Assembly: GCF_014207965.1 (NCBI RefSeq)
Contig: NZ_JACHLM010000001.1
Coordinates: 62,001 to 126,000, forward strand
Length of the DNA stretch: 64,000 bases
Source: Brevundimonas bullata
GTDB taxonomy: Bacteria; Pseudomonadota; Alphaproteobacteria; Caulobacterales; Caulobacteraceae
Reading direction: 5' to 3'
The notes beneath the pieces are model-generated. The model had not been told where the DNA came from. It was given only the letters and a program-made list of their open reading frames with translations, and made no database searches. This document shows, in pieces, positions 43,496-52,624 of this stretch (positions are counted from its first letter, which is position 1; each line of letters begins with the position of its first letter). A program made the position numbers and the translations under genes.

Positions 43496-45091
43496 TCAGG
43501 CGGCGGCGAGACGGTCCATTTCCGCCGTCAGTGCCTCGGCCTGGCGGGCCAGTTCGCCCGAGGCGTTGAGCAGTTCGGAGGAGGCGTCGCTGGTCTGGAC
43601 CGCGGCGGCGTTGACCCCGGCGATGCTGGTCGAGACCTGGCGCGTGCCCTCGGCCACCTGGGTCACGTTGGCGGCGATTTCGCGGGTGGCGGCGGACTGT
43701 TCCTCGACCGCGCCGGCGATGGCCGAGGCGATGTCGGCGACCTTGCGGATGGTGTCGGTGATGCTGCCGATGGCCCCGACCGAGGTCTGGGTCGCCGACT
43801 GCATGGCCGAAACCTGGGACGAGATTTCGTGCGTCGCCCGCGCCGTCTGGTCGGACAGGCTCTTCACCTCCGAGGCGACGACGGCGAAGCCCTTGCCCGC
43901 CTCGCCCGCCCGCGCCGCCTCGATGGTGGCGTTCAGCGCCAAGAGCTTGGTCTGGCCGGCGATGTCGTTGATCAGGGTGACGACGTTGCCGATCTTCTGC
44001 GCCGCCTCGGCCAGGGTGCGGATGGCCTCGCTGGTGCGGTCGGCCTCGGTCACGGCGTGCTGGGAGATGCTGCTGGACTCGGCCACCTGACGGGCGATCT
44101 CGGCGATGGAGGCGGTCAGCTCCTCACCCGCCGACGACACCGTCTGGACGTTGACCGAGGTGACCTCGGCCGCCGCCGTCACCGACCCGGCCTGGCGCGT
44201 GGTCTCCTCGGCGGTGCCGGCCATGCTCTCGGCCGTGGCGCGCATCTGCGAGGCCGCCGAGGCGACGATGCCCGAGATCTCGGTCACCCGCGCCGCCACC
44301 TGTTTCTGGGCGCTGATGTCCGTGGCGAACTTGACCACCTTGAGCGGCGTCCCGCGCGCGTCGAGGATGGGGTTGTAGCTGGCCTGCAGCCAGACCTCGC
44401 GCCCGTCCTTGCCGACCCGGCGGTACTGACCGGCGTCGTATTCGCCGCGCCCCAGCTTCTCCCAGAAGGCGCGATAGGCGCCCGATTGCACCTCGGCCGG
44501 ATCGACGAACATGGAGTGGTGGCGGCCGACGATCTCCTCCAGCCGATAGCCGGTGGTGCTCAGGAAGTTGCCGTTGGCGCTCTGGATCGTCCCGTCCAGA
44601 TTGAACTCGATCACCGCCTGGGCCTTGCTCAGCGCCTCCAGCATCCCGGCGTGCTTGCGCAGCTCGGTGACGTCGTTCCACTCCAGTACGTTGCCGACGT
44701 AGTCGCCGCCGGCGTCGAGCACCGACATGACCCGAAGCGCAAAACGCGGGTCGCCTACGCTGATCTCGGCGATGTGCGGTCGGGCCAGCGGGTGGGCCAG
44801 CATGGCGCGCTGGTGGCTGGGATCCTTGTGGAAGACATCGATGGAGGTGCCGATCATCCGATCCAGCGCCACCCCGGGGAAGGCGCGGGCGAAGGCGGCC
44901 TCATTGGCCTTCAGCAGGGCGCGTGTGGCGTCGTTCAGATCGATGATGGTCAGGTCGCGGTCGACCATCATCAGGGCGGCCGAGGTGGACCGCACCACCG
45001 CGCGGGCGAAGGCGTCGGGATCGTCCTCGGGCCCGGCCACGATCAGGTCGTCCAGGCGTTCAGCAGCGTGGGCAGCGGCGGTGCGCGACAT
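43496..45091 (-). CDS. Cytoplasmic PAS-PAS methyl-accepting chemotaxis protein
   Basis: The 531-residue protein has no membrane segment. Two PAS domains (about 25-135 and 150-270, with YRLEEIVGRHHSMFVDPAEV and WLQASYNPILDARGTPLKVV) lead into the receptor signalling helices (GKGFAVVASEVKSLSDQTAR at the hairpin tip, typical E/A-V-K-x-L). The second PAS is Aer-like and may bind a flavin or heme. The C-terminus ends RLAAA and lacks a CheR/CheB-binding pentapeptide. It is first downstream of cheW-cheA on the minus strand. Confidence 0.93.
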   Translation of the reverse strand: MSRTAAAHAAERLDDLIVAGPEDDPDAFARAVVRSTSAALMMVDRDLTIIDLNDATRALLKANEAAFARAFPGVALDRMIGTSIDVFHKDPSHQRAMLAHPLARPHIAEISVGDPRFALRVMSVLDAGGDYVGNVLEWNDVTELRKHAGMLEALSKAQAVIEFNLDGTIQSANGNFLSTTGYRLEEIVGRHHSMFVDPAEVQSGAYRAFWEKLGRGEYDAGQYRRVGKDGREVWLQASYNPILDARGTPLKVVKFATDISAQKQVAARVTEISGIVASAASQMRATAESMAGTAEETTRQAGSVTAAAEVTSVNVQTVSSAGEELTASIAEIARQVAESSSISQHAVTEADRTSEAIRTLAEAAQKIGNVVTLINDIAGQTKLLALNATIEAARAGEAGKGFAVVASEVKSLSDQTARATHEISSQVSAMQSATQTSVGAIGSITDTIRKVADIASAIAGAVEEQSAATREIAANVTQVAEGTRQVSTSIAGVNAAAVQTSDASSELLNASGELARQAEALTAEMDRLAAA

Positions 45092-45113
45092 GGCAGGCTC
45101 CTTGATAGTTCGC

Positions 45114-45578
45114 TCAGGCCCCAGCGGCCGGGGCGGACAGGGTGAAGGTCTGTTCGATGTTGAGGATCAGCAGGGAGGCGTCGTCGTGGCGGTGCAGGCC
45201 GTCGCACAGGGCCCGCCATTCGGGCGCCAGGGTGACGGGCAGAGGCTCCCTCGCCGCCCGGTCCAGCCACAGGACGTCGCCGACGTCCTCGACCTGAAGG
45301 GCGTAGAGCTCGCCGCCGCGCTCGACGATGACGCTCATGTGCGGCTGGCCGATCTCGCGCGGGGCCAGGCCCAGACGGCGACGCATGTCCACCGCCGTGA
45401 TGATGCGCCCGCGCAGGTTCAGCGACCCCGCCACCTCGAACGGGGCCAGAGGCACGCGGTCGATGCGCACCGGGGCGATCACGTCCTGAACCCGCAGCAG
45501 GGGGACGCCGATCATCTGATCGCCGACGCGGACGGCGACGAGACCTTCCAGCGAGGGTTCGGTCGTGGCGGGTGTCAT
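45114..45578 (-). CDS. cheW: CheW-like coupling protein, second cluster
   Basis: The 154-residue protein has a CheW fold (LVAVRVGDQMIGVPLLRVQD; VAGSLNLRGRIITAVDMRRR; YALQVEDVGDVLWL). It couples receptors to CheA. It overlaps the cheA stop by 4 bp (ATGA) and lies 22 bp before mcp. Confidence 0.94.
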   Translation of the reverse strand: MTPATTEPSLEGLVAVRVGDQMIGVPLLRVQDVIAPVRIDRVPLAPFEVAGSLNLRGRIITAVDMRRRLGLAPREIGQPHMSVIVERGGELYALQVEDVGDVLWLDRAAREPLPVTLAPEWRALCDGLHRHDDASLLILNIEQTFTLSAPAAGA

Positions 45579-48400
45579 GCGGCCTCCTGATCATCATGAG
45601 AAGACGGCGTGTCCGACAGGGCCTCAGCGACATCGGCCAGCAGGCCGTCGTCAGCCGGGTCGCCGCCCGCCATCCGGCGCGTCCCTAGCCCCAACAAGGG
45701 CGTGGCGTGCCAGGCGGAGGCCCGGCCAAAGGCGCTGGCCAAGCGCCGCGCCGCCGGGCCCGCATGGCTGGTGTCGGCCAGGATCAGGTCGAAGGCGACC
45801 CCGGCGTCGTGCATCGCCAGCGCCGCCTCGGCGTCGCCCGCCACCTCGACCTCATAGCCGGCCTGCGCCAGCAGCGGCCCCAGCAGCATCCGGGTGAAGG
45901 GGCTCTCGTCCACGACCAGCAACCGCTTGGAGGCGCGGACGAAGGCGCCGACGCTCTGGGTCTCGACCGGCGGCGCATCAAGGCGCGGTTCCGCCACGCC
46001 GTCGCAGCGCCGCCAGTAGAAGTCGACGTCGATCAGTTCGGTCGCCCGGCCCGCCACCACGACGCTGCCGCTGACCCCGGTGGAGGAGCCCGCCAGTTCG
46101 GCGGTCGCCGCCGCCTCGACGATGTCCACGATCTCTTCGGCCATCAGGCCCAGGCTGCGCTCGCCGCGCGAGAAGACCAGAAGGGGGCGCTTGGTCGGCG
46201 GCGCCGACGTCAGCGGCGCGCCGTCCGCGTTCAGCACCGGCATCAACTGGCCGCGATACTGCAACAGCGAGCGCCCATCGGCCCATTCCAGTGCGGCGGG
46301 CTCCAGCTCCTCGATGCGCGCCACCCCTGCCAAGGGCGCGGCCTTCAGCCCGCCGTCGGCGGCGCGGAAGACCAGCAGGGACTCTGTGCGGTCATCCGAA
46401 ACAGCGGTCTCGGCGGCCATGTCATCGCCGCCGTTCAGCAGGGCGCCCGCGCCCGCCTCGACCGCCATGCCCTTGAAGTCGAGGATCATGATGACCGCCC
46501 CGTCGCCGAGGATGGTCGCGCCGGAATAGAGCTTGAGGTGACGCAGGATGGTCGCCACCGGCTTGACCACGATCTCCTCGGTGTCGAACACTCGGTCGAC
46601 GATGACGCCGAAGGTGAAGGCCCCGACGCGGGCCACGACGATGCAGGCCTCGCCGCGCGGTCCCTCGGGCGCCTCCAGCCCCAGCAGGGCCTGTAATGAG
46701 ACCAGCGGCAGCAGGCGGTCGCGCAGGCGCAGCACCTCGGCGCCGTTGATCTGTTCGATGCGTCGGCCCGCCGCGCCGTTGGCGCTGACCAGTTCGATGA
46801 TGCTGGCCTGGGGCATGGCGAAGCGCTCGCCGCAGCATTCGACCACCAGTCCGGCGATGATGCTGAGCGTCAGCGGAATGCGGATGGAAAAGCGCGTCCC
46901 CTGCCCCTCGACCGAGGCCAGTTCGATGGCCCCGCCGATGGCCTCGATATTGGTGCGCACCACGTCCATGCCGACGCCGCGCCCCGACACCGCCGTCACC
47001 GAGGCGGCGGTCGAGAAGCCGGGCAGGAAGATCATCTGGCGCGCCTCGGCGTCGCTCATCGCCGCCGCCTGAGCCGGGGAGATCAGCCCCGCCTCGACCG
47101 CCTTGTCGCGGATGCGGGCGGCGGGCAGGCCGCGCCCGTCGTCGGCCATCTCGATCAGTATGGCGCCGCCCTCGTGCCGGGCCAGCAAGGTGATGCGGCC
47201 TGTCTCCGGCTTGCCCGCCGCTCGGCGTTGTTCCGGCGTTTCCAGCCCGTGGTCGGCGGCGTTGCGGATCATGTGGGTCAGGGGGTCGCGGATCAGCTCC
47301 ATGACCTGACGATCCAGCTCGGTGTCCTCGCCGGTCATGACCAGGTCGATGCGCTTGCCCAGGTCCGAGGCCAGGTCGCGCACCAGGCGCGGCAGCTTGG
47401 CCCAGGCGCCGCTGATCGGCTGCATCCGGGTGGTCATCACCCCTTCCTGCAGTTCGCTGGTCACCTGATTAAGCCGGTGCAGCGGCCCGGCGAAGGGGGT
47501 CTCCGGCTGGGCGCGCAGGGTCTGGATCAACTGGTTGCGGATCAGCACCAGCTCGCTGACCATGGTCATCAGGCCTTCCAGCGTGTCGACGCCGACGCGG
47601 ATGGTCTGCGGCCCCTTGGCCGGTTCGGAGCGGTCGGCGCGGGCGGGTTCGGCCTCGCGTTCGGCGGGCGGCGCGGCGAGGAGCGTATCGACGGCCTCGG
47701 CCTCGCCTTCCAGATCGATCAGGTTCTGACGCACGGCCTGAACGAAGGCCGCCTCATGCCCCGCCAGCGCCTCGCCGAAGGTCTCGGCCAGGGCGCGCTG
47801 AAAGGCGCCGGGCGCCGCCGTGGCCCGGGCGACGCCGCACAGGGCCTCGCGCCATTCCGCCTGCACCCGGTCGAGATCGATCCCGGCGAACAGGGGGCCG
47901 GTGACGGGGACCGTGACCAGCAGGGCCAGCGCGCCTTCGCAGGCGGCGTCCAGCGTGGCATCGCCGCCGACGCGTTCCAGCAGGGAGCGCGACGCGGCAG
48001 ACGCGGTCGCCGCCGGGGCGCTGTCGCCCGCATAAATGCGGTCCAGCCGCCCGATCAGGGCGCGGTCGTCGCCCTCAGGCTCGACGCCGGTTTCGGCCAG
48101 TCCCTCGATCACGGCCCGGACCACGTCCACCGCGTCGAGGATGACGGTGACGGACGCCGCGTCCACCGCCAGGGTCCCGTCGCGATAGAGGCCCAGCACG
48201 TTTTCGGCGGCATGGGTGACGCTCTGCAACCGCATCAGGCCGAGGAAGCCCGAGCCGCCCTTGAGGCTGTGGATCAGGCGGAAGATGTCGCCCAGCAGGT
48301 CCGGGTCATCCGGCGTCTGCTCGAAGCGGACCAGCTTGGCGTCCACGGCCTCGATGCCCTCGCGGGCCTCGGCGATGAATTCGTTGATGACGTCGTCCAC
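45575..48400 (-). CDS. cheA: Hybrid CheA kinase with two CheW-like domains and a C-terminal receiver
   Basis: The 941-residue protein begins with an HPt domain carrying phospho-His44 in FRLIHSLKGGSGFL. It continues with a short linker, a dimerization helix pair, an ATPase domain ([52 protein letters not shown]) and a CheW domain. A second, weaker CheW-like domain spans about 660-790, followed by a receiver (about 820-935) with LLVVDESPF and Asp in LILADTSHAGPAA. The receiver lacks the usual Lys-Pro near its end, so its switching may be altered. It overlaps cheW and is divergent from cheY over a perfect CtrA consensus. Confidence 0.92.
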   Translation of the reverse strand: MDDVINEFIAEAREGIEAVDAKLVRFEQTPDDPDLLGDIFRLIHSLKGGSGFLGLMRLQSVTHAAENVLGLYRDGTLAVDAASVTVILDAVDVVRAVIEGLAETGVEPEGDDRALIGRLDRIYAGDSAPAATASAASRSLLERVGGDATLDAACEGALALLVTVPVTGPLFAGIDLDRVQAEWREALCGVARATAAPGAFQRALAETFGEALAGHEAAFVQAVRQNLIDLEGEAEAVDTLLAAPPAEREAEPARADRSEPAKGPQTIRVGVDTLEGLMTMVSELVLIRNQLIQTLRAQPETPFAGPLHRLNQVTSELQEGVMTTRMQPISGAWAKLPRLVRDLASDLGKRIDLVMTGEDTELDRQVMELIRDPLTHMIRNAADHGLETPEQRRAAGKPETGRITLLARHEGGAILIEMADDGRGLPAARIRDKAVEAGLISPAQAAAMSDAEARQMIFLPGFSTAASVTAVSGRGVGMDVVRTNIEAIGGAIELASVEGQGTRFSIRIPLTLSIIAGLVVECCGERFAMPQASIIELVSANGAAGRRIEQINGAEVLRLRDRLLPLVSLQALLGLEAPEGPRGEACIVVARVGAFTFGVIVDRVFDTEEIVVKPVATILRHLKLYSGATILGDGAVIMILDFKGMAVEAGAGALLNGGDDMAAETAVSDDRTESLLVFRAADGGLKAAPLAGVARIEELEPAALEWADGRSLLQYRGQLMPVLNADGAPLTSAPPTKRPLLVFSRGERSLGLMAEEIVDIVEAAATAELAGSSTGVSGSVVVAGRATELIDVDFYWRRCDGVAEPRLDAPPVETQSVGAFVRASKRLLVVDESPFTRMLLGPLLAQAGYEVEVAGDAEAALAMHDAGVAFDLILADTSHAGPAARRLASAFGRASAWHATPLLGLGTRRMAGGDPADDGLLADVAEALSDTPSSHDDQEAA

Positions 48401-48466
48401 AGTCGAGCGCCCCCTTTGAGGGCGGCGGAACCGCCCCTGTTGAATGCAACCTTCAAGGGAAATCGG

Positions 48467-48481
48467 TTAATCCAAGCTTAA
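48467..48481. promoter_or_regulatory. Perfect CtrA consensus between cheA and cheY of the second cluster
   Basis: TTAATCCAAGCTTAA is an exact TTAA-N7-TTAA. It lies 67 bp before cheA (minus) and 99 bp before cheY (plus), in an AT-rich island. A second pair of TTAA half-sites with 11-bp spacing overlaps it on the right. Confidence 0.78.
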
Positions 48482-48579
48482 GCGAATACATCTTAAAGCT
48501 GCATTGCTGGCCCTGAGGGGTCGGCGCGTCCTTCAATCACAGCGGCCTGTATGGCCGCGCCTGTGCAACGAGGAATGGA

Positions 48580-48966
48580 ATGGCCGCGGACAAGAGCATG
48601 AACGTCCTGGTGGTGGACGACTACAAGTCGATGGTGCGGATCGTGCGGGGGATGCTGAATCAGTTGGGCTTCGTCAACGTCGACGACGCGCCCGACGGGG
48701 CGGCGGCGATGGCCCTGCTGAAAGAGAAGGATTACGGCCTGGTCCTGTCGGACTGGAACATGCAGCCGGTCACGGGGCTGGAGCTGCTGAAACAGGTCCG
48801 CGCCGAGGAGCGCACCAAAAAGACCCCCTTCGTCATGGTCACCGCCGAGGCCAAGGTCGAGAACGTCATCGCCGCGCGTCAGGCCGGGGTGAACAACTAC
48901 GTCATCAAGCCCTTCACCCTGGCGGTGCTGAAGCAGAAGCTGACCTCGGTCGTGGGCGAGATCTGA
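48580..48966 (+). CDS. cheY: Single-domain CheY response regulator, second cluster
   Basis: The 128-residue receiver has Asp13-Asp14 (VVDDYKSM), phospho-Asp58 (LVLSDWNMQPVTGL), the Thr in MVTAEAK and Lys110 in YVIKPFT. It should be the output regulator of the nearby CheA. AATGGA precedes the ATG. A CheZ-like gene follows 2 bp later. Confidence 0.94.
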   Translation: MAADKSMNVLVVDDYKSMVRIVRGMLNQLGFVNVDDAPDGAAAMALLKEKDYGLVLSDWNMQPVTGLELLKQVRAEERTKKTPFVMVTAEAKVENVIAARQAGVNNYVIKPFTLAVLKQKLTSVVGEI

Positions 48967-48968
48967 TC

Positions 48969-49310
48969 ATGACGCCCCCGATGACGCCGCAACAGATCCT
49001 GGCCGAGATCGACCACCTGCGGCGCGAACTGGCCGCCGCCGCCGACGACCTCCTGTCCGCCGCCGAACAGGGTCTGGCCCTGACGCGGGCCCAGCCGATG
49101 GACGCCGAGGCGGTGACGGCCAGCTTTCACCACATCCTCGCCGCCTGCAGTTTTCAGGACCTGGCGGACCAGAGGATCGACCGGCTGCTGACCGCCCTGA
49201 CCGGGCGCAAGGCCCCACCCCGGCCCGACGCCGCCCTGCTGAACGGCCCCGCCATGGCCGGCGAGACGGGCCTGAACCAGTCGGCGGCGGACGCCCTGCT
49301 GGCCCGATAG
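48969..49310 (+). CDS. CheZ-like small protein, candidate CheY phosphatase
   Basis: The 113-residue helical protein has FHHILAACSFQDLADQRIDR with Asp64 and Gln68 spaced as in the catalytic Asp/Gln pair of CheZ (E. coli FQDLTGQVI). It lacks the long CheZ hairpin and is half the usual length. The gene starts 2 bp after cheY, so the two are made together. CheU of the major cluster has the same D-x3-Q-R-[IV]-D-x-L pattern. The activity is inferred; the motif match is seen directly. Confidence 0.6.
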   Translation: MTPPMTPQQILAEIDHLRRELAAAADDLLSAAEQGLALTRAQPMDAEAVTASFHHILAACSFQDLADQRIDRLLTALTGRKAPPRPDAALLNGPAMAGETGLNQSAADALLAR

Positions 49311-49323
49311 CCGCCCCCCTCAC

Positions 49324-49451
49324 CGCTCATCCCGGCGAAGGCCGGGATCCAGATTGTAAGGCGCTCTGCTGACAGCAGGCGACGCCATAGCGCCATTTGA
49401 GGCCAGCCCTCCGTCATATGATCTGGATCCCGGCCTTCGCCGGGATGAGCG
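49324..49451. repeat. Paired-arm palindromic element, family C (31-bp perfect arms)
   Basis: Left arm at 49324-49354 and right arm at 49421-49451 are exact inverted copies of 31 bp beginning CGCTCATCCCGGCGAAGG. Each arm holds an inner hairpin CCCGGC...GCCGGG. A 66-bp AT-richer core separates them. It lies between the CheZ-like gene and an MFS gene on the same strand. Confidence 0.92.
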
Positions 49452-49585
49452 GGATGAAGTGGCAGCGCCAATATAAACCCTTCGCGCCTTGCCAAGCCGT
49501 CGCCAAAGGGGTGCATTAGGGCTTCGTTCCGCAGTCACCATTCGGGCGCCGCCATCCTGATCTTCCGCCACAGCCGGTCCGCGTC

Positions 49586-51253
49586 ATGACCGCCCCCGAG
49601 ACCGCGCCGCGCGTCCGCACCGGGGCGCTGGCACCGCTGAACCATCCGATCTTCCGCGCCGTCTGGATCACCAGTCTGGCGACGAACTTCGGCGGTCTGA
49701 TCCAGTCGGTCGGCGCCGCCTGGATGATGTCCTCCATCGCCTCGGCCCAGATGGTGGCCTTGGTCCAGGCCTCGATCACCCTGCCGATCATGCTGCTGTC
49801 GCTGGCGGCGGGGGCGCTGGCCGACACGGTGGACCGGCGCAAGATCATGCTGGCGGCCCAGACCTTCATGCTGCTGGTCTCGGCGGGGCTGTCGGTCATG
49901 ACCTATCTGGGGCTGATCACGCCCTGGGTGCTGCTCGGCTTCACCTTCCTGATCGGCTGCGGCGTGGCCTTCAACGGCCCGGCCTGGCAGGCCTCGGTCG
50001 GCGACATGGTCCCGCGTGAGGACCTGGCCGGGGCCGTGACCCTGAACTCCATGGGCTTCAACCTGGCCCGCAGCGTCGGGCCGGCCATCGGCGGGATGAT
50101 CGTGGCGGCGGCGGGCGCGGCGGCGGCCTTCGCCGTCAACGCCGCCAGCTACATCGGCCTGCTGGTCGTCCTGTTCCGCTGGAGACCGGATCGACCCAAG
50201 CAGGCCCTACCGCGCGAGGGCCTGCTGGCGGCCATGGTCGGGGGCGTGCGCTACGCCTTCCTGTCGCCGCGGGTGACGGCGGTGTTGTTGCGCGCCGTGG
50301 TCTTCGGCGTCGGGGCCAGCGCGGTTCAGGCCCTGATGCCGCTGGTGGCGCGCGAGGGCGGCGGCGGGCCTCTGGTCTTCGGCCTCTTGCTGGGCGCTTT
50401 CGGCGTCGGCGCGGTGGGCGGCGCCCTGTTCGTCGGCAAGCTGCGCGCCAGGTACGAGACCGAGACCATTGTCCGCGTCGCCGGTCTGGCCTTCGCCGTC
50501 GCGGCGGCGACCATAGGCTATAGCCCCTGGGTGGCTCTGACCCTGCCGGCCCTGATGATCGCGGGCGCGGGCTGGGTGCTGGTGCTGTCGACCTTCAACG
50601 TCACGGTGCAGATGTCGGTGCCGCGCTGGGTCGTGGCCCGGGCGCTGGCTCTGTACCAGATGGCGGCGTTTGGCGGCATGGCGGGCGGCAGCTGGCTGTG
50701 GGGTTCGCTGGCGCAAAGCCAGGGCCTGGACACGGCGCTGGGCCTGTCGTCGGGGGTGCTGCTGCTGGCGGTGCTGATCGGGCTGCGGGTGCCCCTGCCC
50801 TCGACCGCCAACCTGAACATGGACCTGCTGCGGCGCTGGACCGAGCCTGAGACGCAACTGGCCATCGAACCCCGCAGCGGCCCTGTGGTGGTCTCCATCG
50901 CCTATCGCATCCGCGAGGAGGACATCGACGACCTCCTGGCGGTGATGGACGAGCGCCGCCGCGTCCGCCGCCGCGACGGCGCGCGGCAGTGGCGTCTGCT
51001 GCGCGACCTGGCCGAGCCCGACGTCTGGGTCGAGAAATACCAGACCGCGACCTGGCTGGATTACGTGCGCCACAACCAGCGCATCACCCAGGCCGACGCC
51101 GACATCTCGCGCCGCATCTACGCCCTGCATCAGGGACCGGACAAGCCGGTGGTCCACCGCCTGATCGAGCGCACCACGGCGCCCCTGGCCGCCAACCTGC
51201 ACGTCGACCGCCACTTCGGCGAACCGCTGACCGACCCGACGCGGGCGTCGTAG
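49586..51253 (+). CDS. MFS transporter (EntS-like) with a C-terminal ABM-like domain
   Basis: The 555-residue protein has twelve hydrophobic segments (residues to about 405) with the family segments GALADTVDRRKIMLAAQTFM and MVPREDLAGAVTLNSMGFNL. This EntS-like group exports siderophores or other small molecules. After the last helix comes a soluble tail of about 145 residues (VVVSIAYRIREEDIDDLLAV; WVEKYQTATWLDYVRHNQRI) that looks like an antibiotic-biosynthesis-monooxygenase ferredoxin-like fold. The substrate is unknown. Confidence 0.87.
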   Translation: MTAPETAPRVRTGALAPLNHPIFRAVWITSLATNFGGLIQSVGAAWMMSSIASAQMVALVQASITLPIMLLSLAAGALADTVDRRKIMLAAQTFMLLVSAGLSVMTYLGLITPWVLLGFTFLIGCGVAFNGPAWQASVGDMVPREDLAGAVTLNSMGFNLARSVGPAIGGMIVAAAGAAAAFAVNAASYIGLLVVLFRWRPDRPKQALPREGLLAAMVGGVRYAFLSPRVTAVLLRAVVFGVGASAVQALMPLVAREGGGGPLVFGLLLGAFGVGAVGGALFVGKLRARYETETIVRVAGLAFAVAAATIGYSPWVALTLPALMIAGAGWVLVLSTFNVTVQMSVPRWVVARALALYQMAAFGGMAGGSWLWGSLAQSQGLDTALGLSSGVLLLAVLIGLRVPLPSTANLNMDLLRRWTEPETQLAIEPRSGPVVVSIAYRIREEDIDDLLAVMDERRRVRRRDGARQWRLLRDLAEPDVWVEKYQTATWLDYVRHNQRITQADADISRRIYALHQGPDKPVVHRLIERTTAPLAANLHVDRHFGEPLTDPTRAS

Positions 51254-51270
51254 GATTTGCACCCCCAATC

Positions 51271-51302
51271 CCGCTCATCCCCGCGGAAGCGGGGATGAGC
51301 GG
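51271..51302. repeat. Simple palindrome, family C core
   Basis: CCGCTCATCCCCGC / GCGGGGATGAGCGG is a perfect 14-bp stem around GGAA. It fills the gap between two converging MFS genes. It equals one arm of the larger family C elements folded on itself. Confidence 0.88.
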
Positions 51303-51319
51303 ATAAAAGAGACCCGCCC

Positions 51320-52624
51320 TCAATGCGGCGAAGCGATCGGCCCCTCCCCCTCTCGCCCCTGAGTGCGGACGCAGGCGACGGCGAAGACGGTCAGCAGCAG
51401 ATAGCCCGCCACCGGCACGAAAAAGCCCAGGTGGATGTCGCCCGAGCGGTCCGCCACCTGCGCCGCCAGCAGCGGCAGGATGGCCCCGCCGATGATGCCG
51501 AAGACCAGCAGGCCCGAGGTCGAGGCGGCGGGCGCGCTCGACCGCTCCAGCGTCAGGGTGAAGATGCTGGGGAACATGACGGAGTTGAAGAAGCCGACGG
51601 CCAGGGCCGCATAGGCCGCCGTCATCCCGCTCGTCTGGGTCACCAGCAGACACAGCGAGGCCGCCACCACGGTGCAGAGCGTCAGCAGCACGCCCGCATG
51701 CACCCGGGTCAGCAGCCAGGATCCAACGAAGCGCCCGACCATGGCCCCGCCCCAGTAGAGGGCGACCATCTTGCCCGCCTCGTGGACCGGAATGTTCAGC
51801 ACGTCGGGGCCGGACAGGAAGTTGGTCAGCATGTTGCCGATGGCCACCTCTGAGCCGACGTAGATGAAGATGGCCAGGGCGCCGAACAGGGCCCAGCGCG
51901 AGCGCAGGGCTGACAGGATGGCGGCGGCACCGACCGGCTCGGCGGCGTCATGCACCGGCGCGGCGGCGTTGATCTGCTTGCGGGCGGAAAAGATGAAGGC
52001 GGCGATCAGGGCGAAGACGCCGGCCATGCTGAGGAAGGCCAGGTCGATGCTGCGCAGGGACTGGCCGCGCGTGGCGACCGTGACCACCGCGCCCGCCGCG
52101 AAGACTCCGCCGGTCAGCAGGACGTGCGCCCCCAGCCACGGCCCGAGGGTGGCCCCCAGGGAGTTGAAGGCCTGAGAGAAGACCAGACGGAAGTGCGAGG
52201 TTTCCTTGGAACCCAGCTCGGCCACCAGAGGATTGGCCGCGACCTGCAACAGGGTCACGCCCGAGGCGATGACGAACAGGGCCAGCAGGATGCCGGGATA
52301 GAAGTCGATCAAGGTGGCCGCCGGCACGATCAGGCAGCCCAGCACCATGGTCAGCAAGGCCACGACAATGGCCCAGCTATAGCCCAGACGCGTCAGCACC
52401 GCCGCCGCCGGCAGCGAGGCCACGCCATAGGCGATGAACCAGGCGAAGGTGGTCAGGAAGGATTCCGTATAGCTGAGGTCAAACACCCGCCGCACCGCCG
52501 CGATCAGCGGGTCGATCAGCGAGGTGGCGAAGCCCCAGGCGAAAAACAGGCTGGTGACATAGGCGAAGGCGAGGCCCGTGCCGCGCTTTGCGCCCCCTGT
52601 GGCGGACTGAGGCTGGCTCATGAT
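51320..52624 (-). CDS. Sugar MFS transporter (FucP/glucose-galactose type)
   Basis: The 434-residue protein has twelve membrane segments and the FucP-like start TGLAFAYVTSLFFAWGFATS, then LLQVAANPLVAELG and FNSLGATLGPWLGAHVLLTG. FucP-type porters import sugars with protons. Divergent from an alpha-glucosidase gene, it is likely to carry the glucose or galactose released from oligosaccharides. A start at 52648 would add 8 residues. Confidence 0.9.
   Translation of the reverse strand: MMSQPQSATGGAKRGTGLAFAYVTSLFFAWGFATSLIDPLIAAVRRVFDLSYTESFLTTFAWFIAYGVASLPAAAVLTRLGYSWAIVVALLTMVLGCLIVPAATLIDFYPGILLALFVIASGVTLLQVAANPLVAELGSKETSHFRLVFSQAFNSLGATLGPWLGAHVLLTGGVFAAGAVVTVATRGQSLRSIDLAFLSMAGVFALIAAFIFSARKQINAAAPVHDAAEPVGAAAILSALRSRWALFGALAIFIYVGSEVAIGNMLTNFLSGPDVLNIPVHEAGKMVALYWGGAMVGRFVGSWLLTRVHAGVLLTLCTVVAASLCLLVTQTSGMTAAYAALAVGFFNSVMFPSIFTLTLERSSAPAASTSGLLVFGIIGGAILPLLAAQVADRSGDIHLGFFVPVAGYLLLTVFAVACVRTQGREGEGPIASPH

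Noticed and set aside
43298..45145. A 615-codon plus-strand open frame antisense to mcp
   Set aside because: Repetitive Gly/Arg/His sequence typical of the third frame opposite a high-GC gene.
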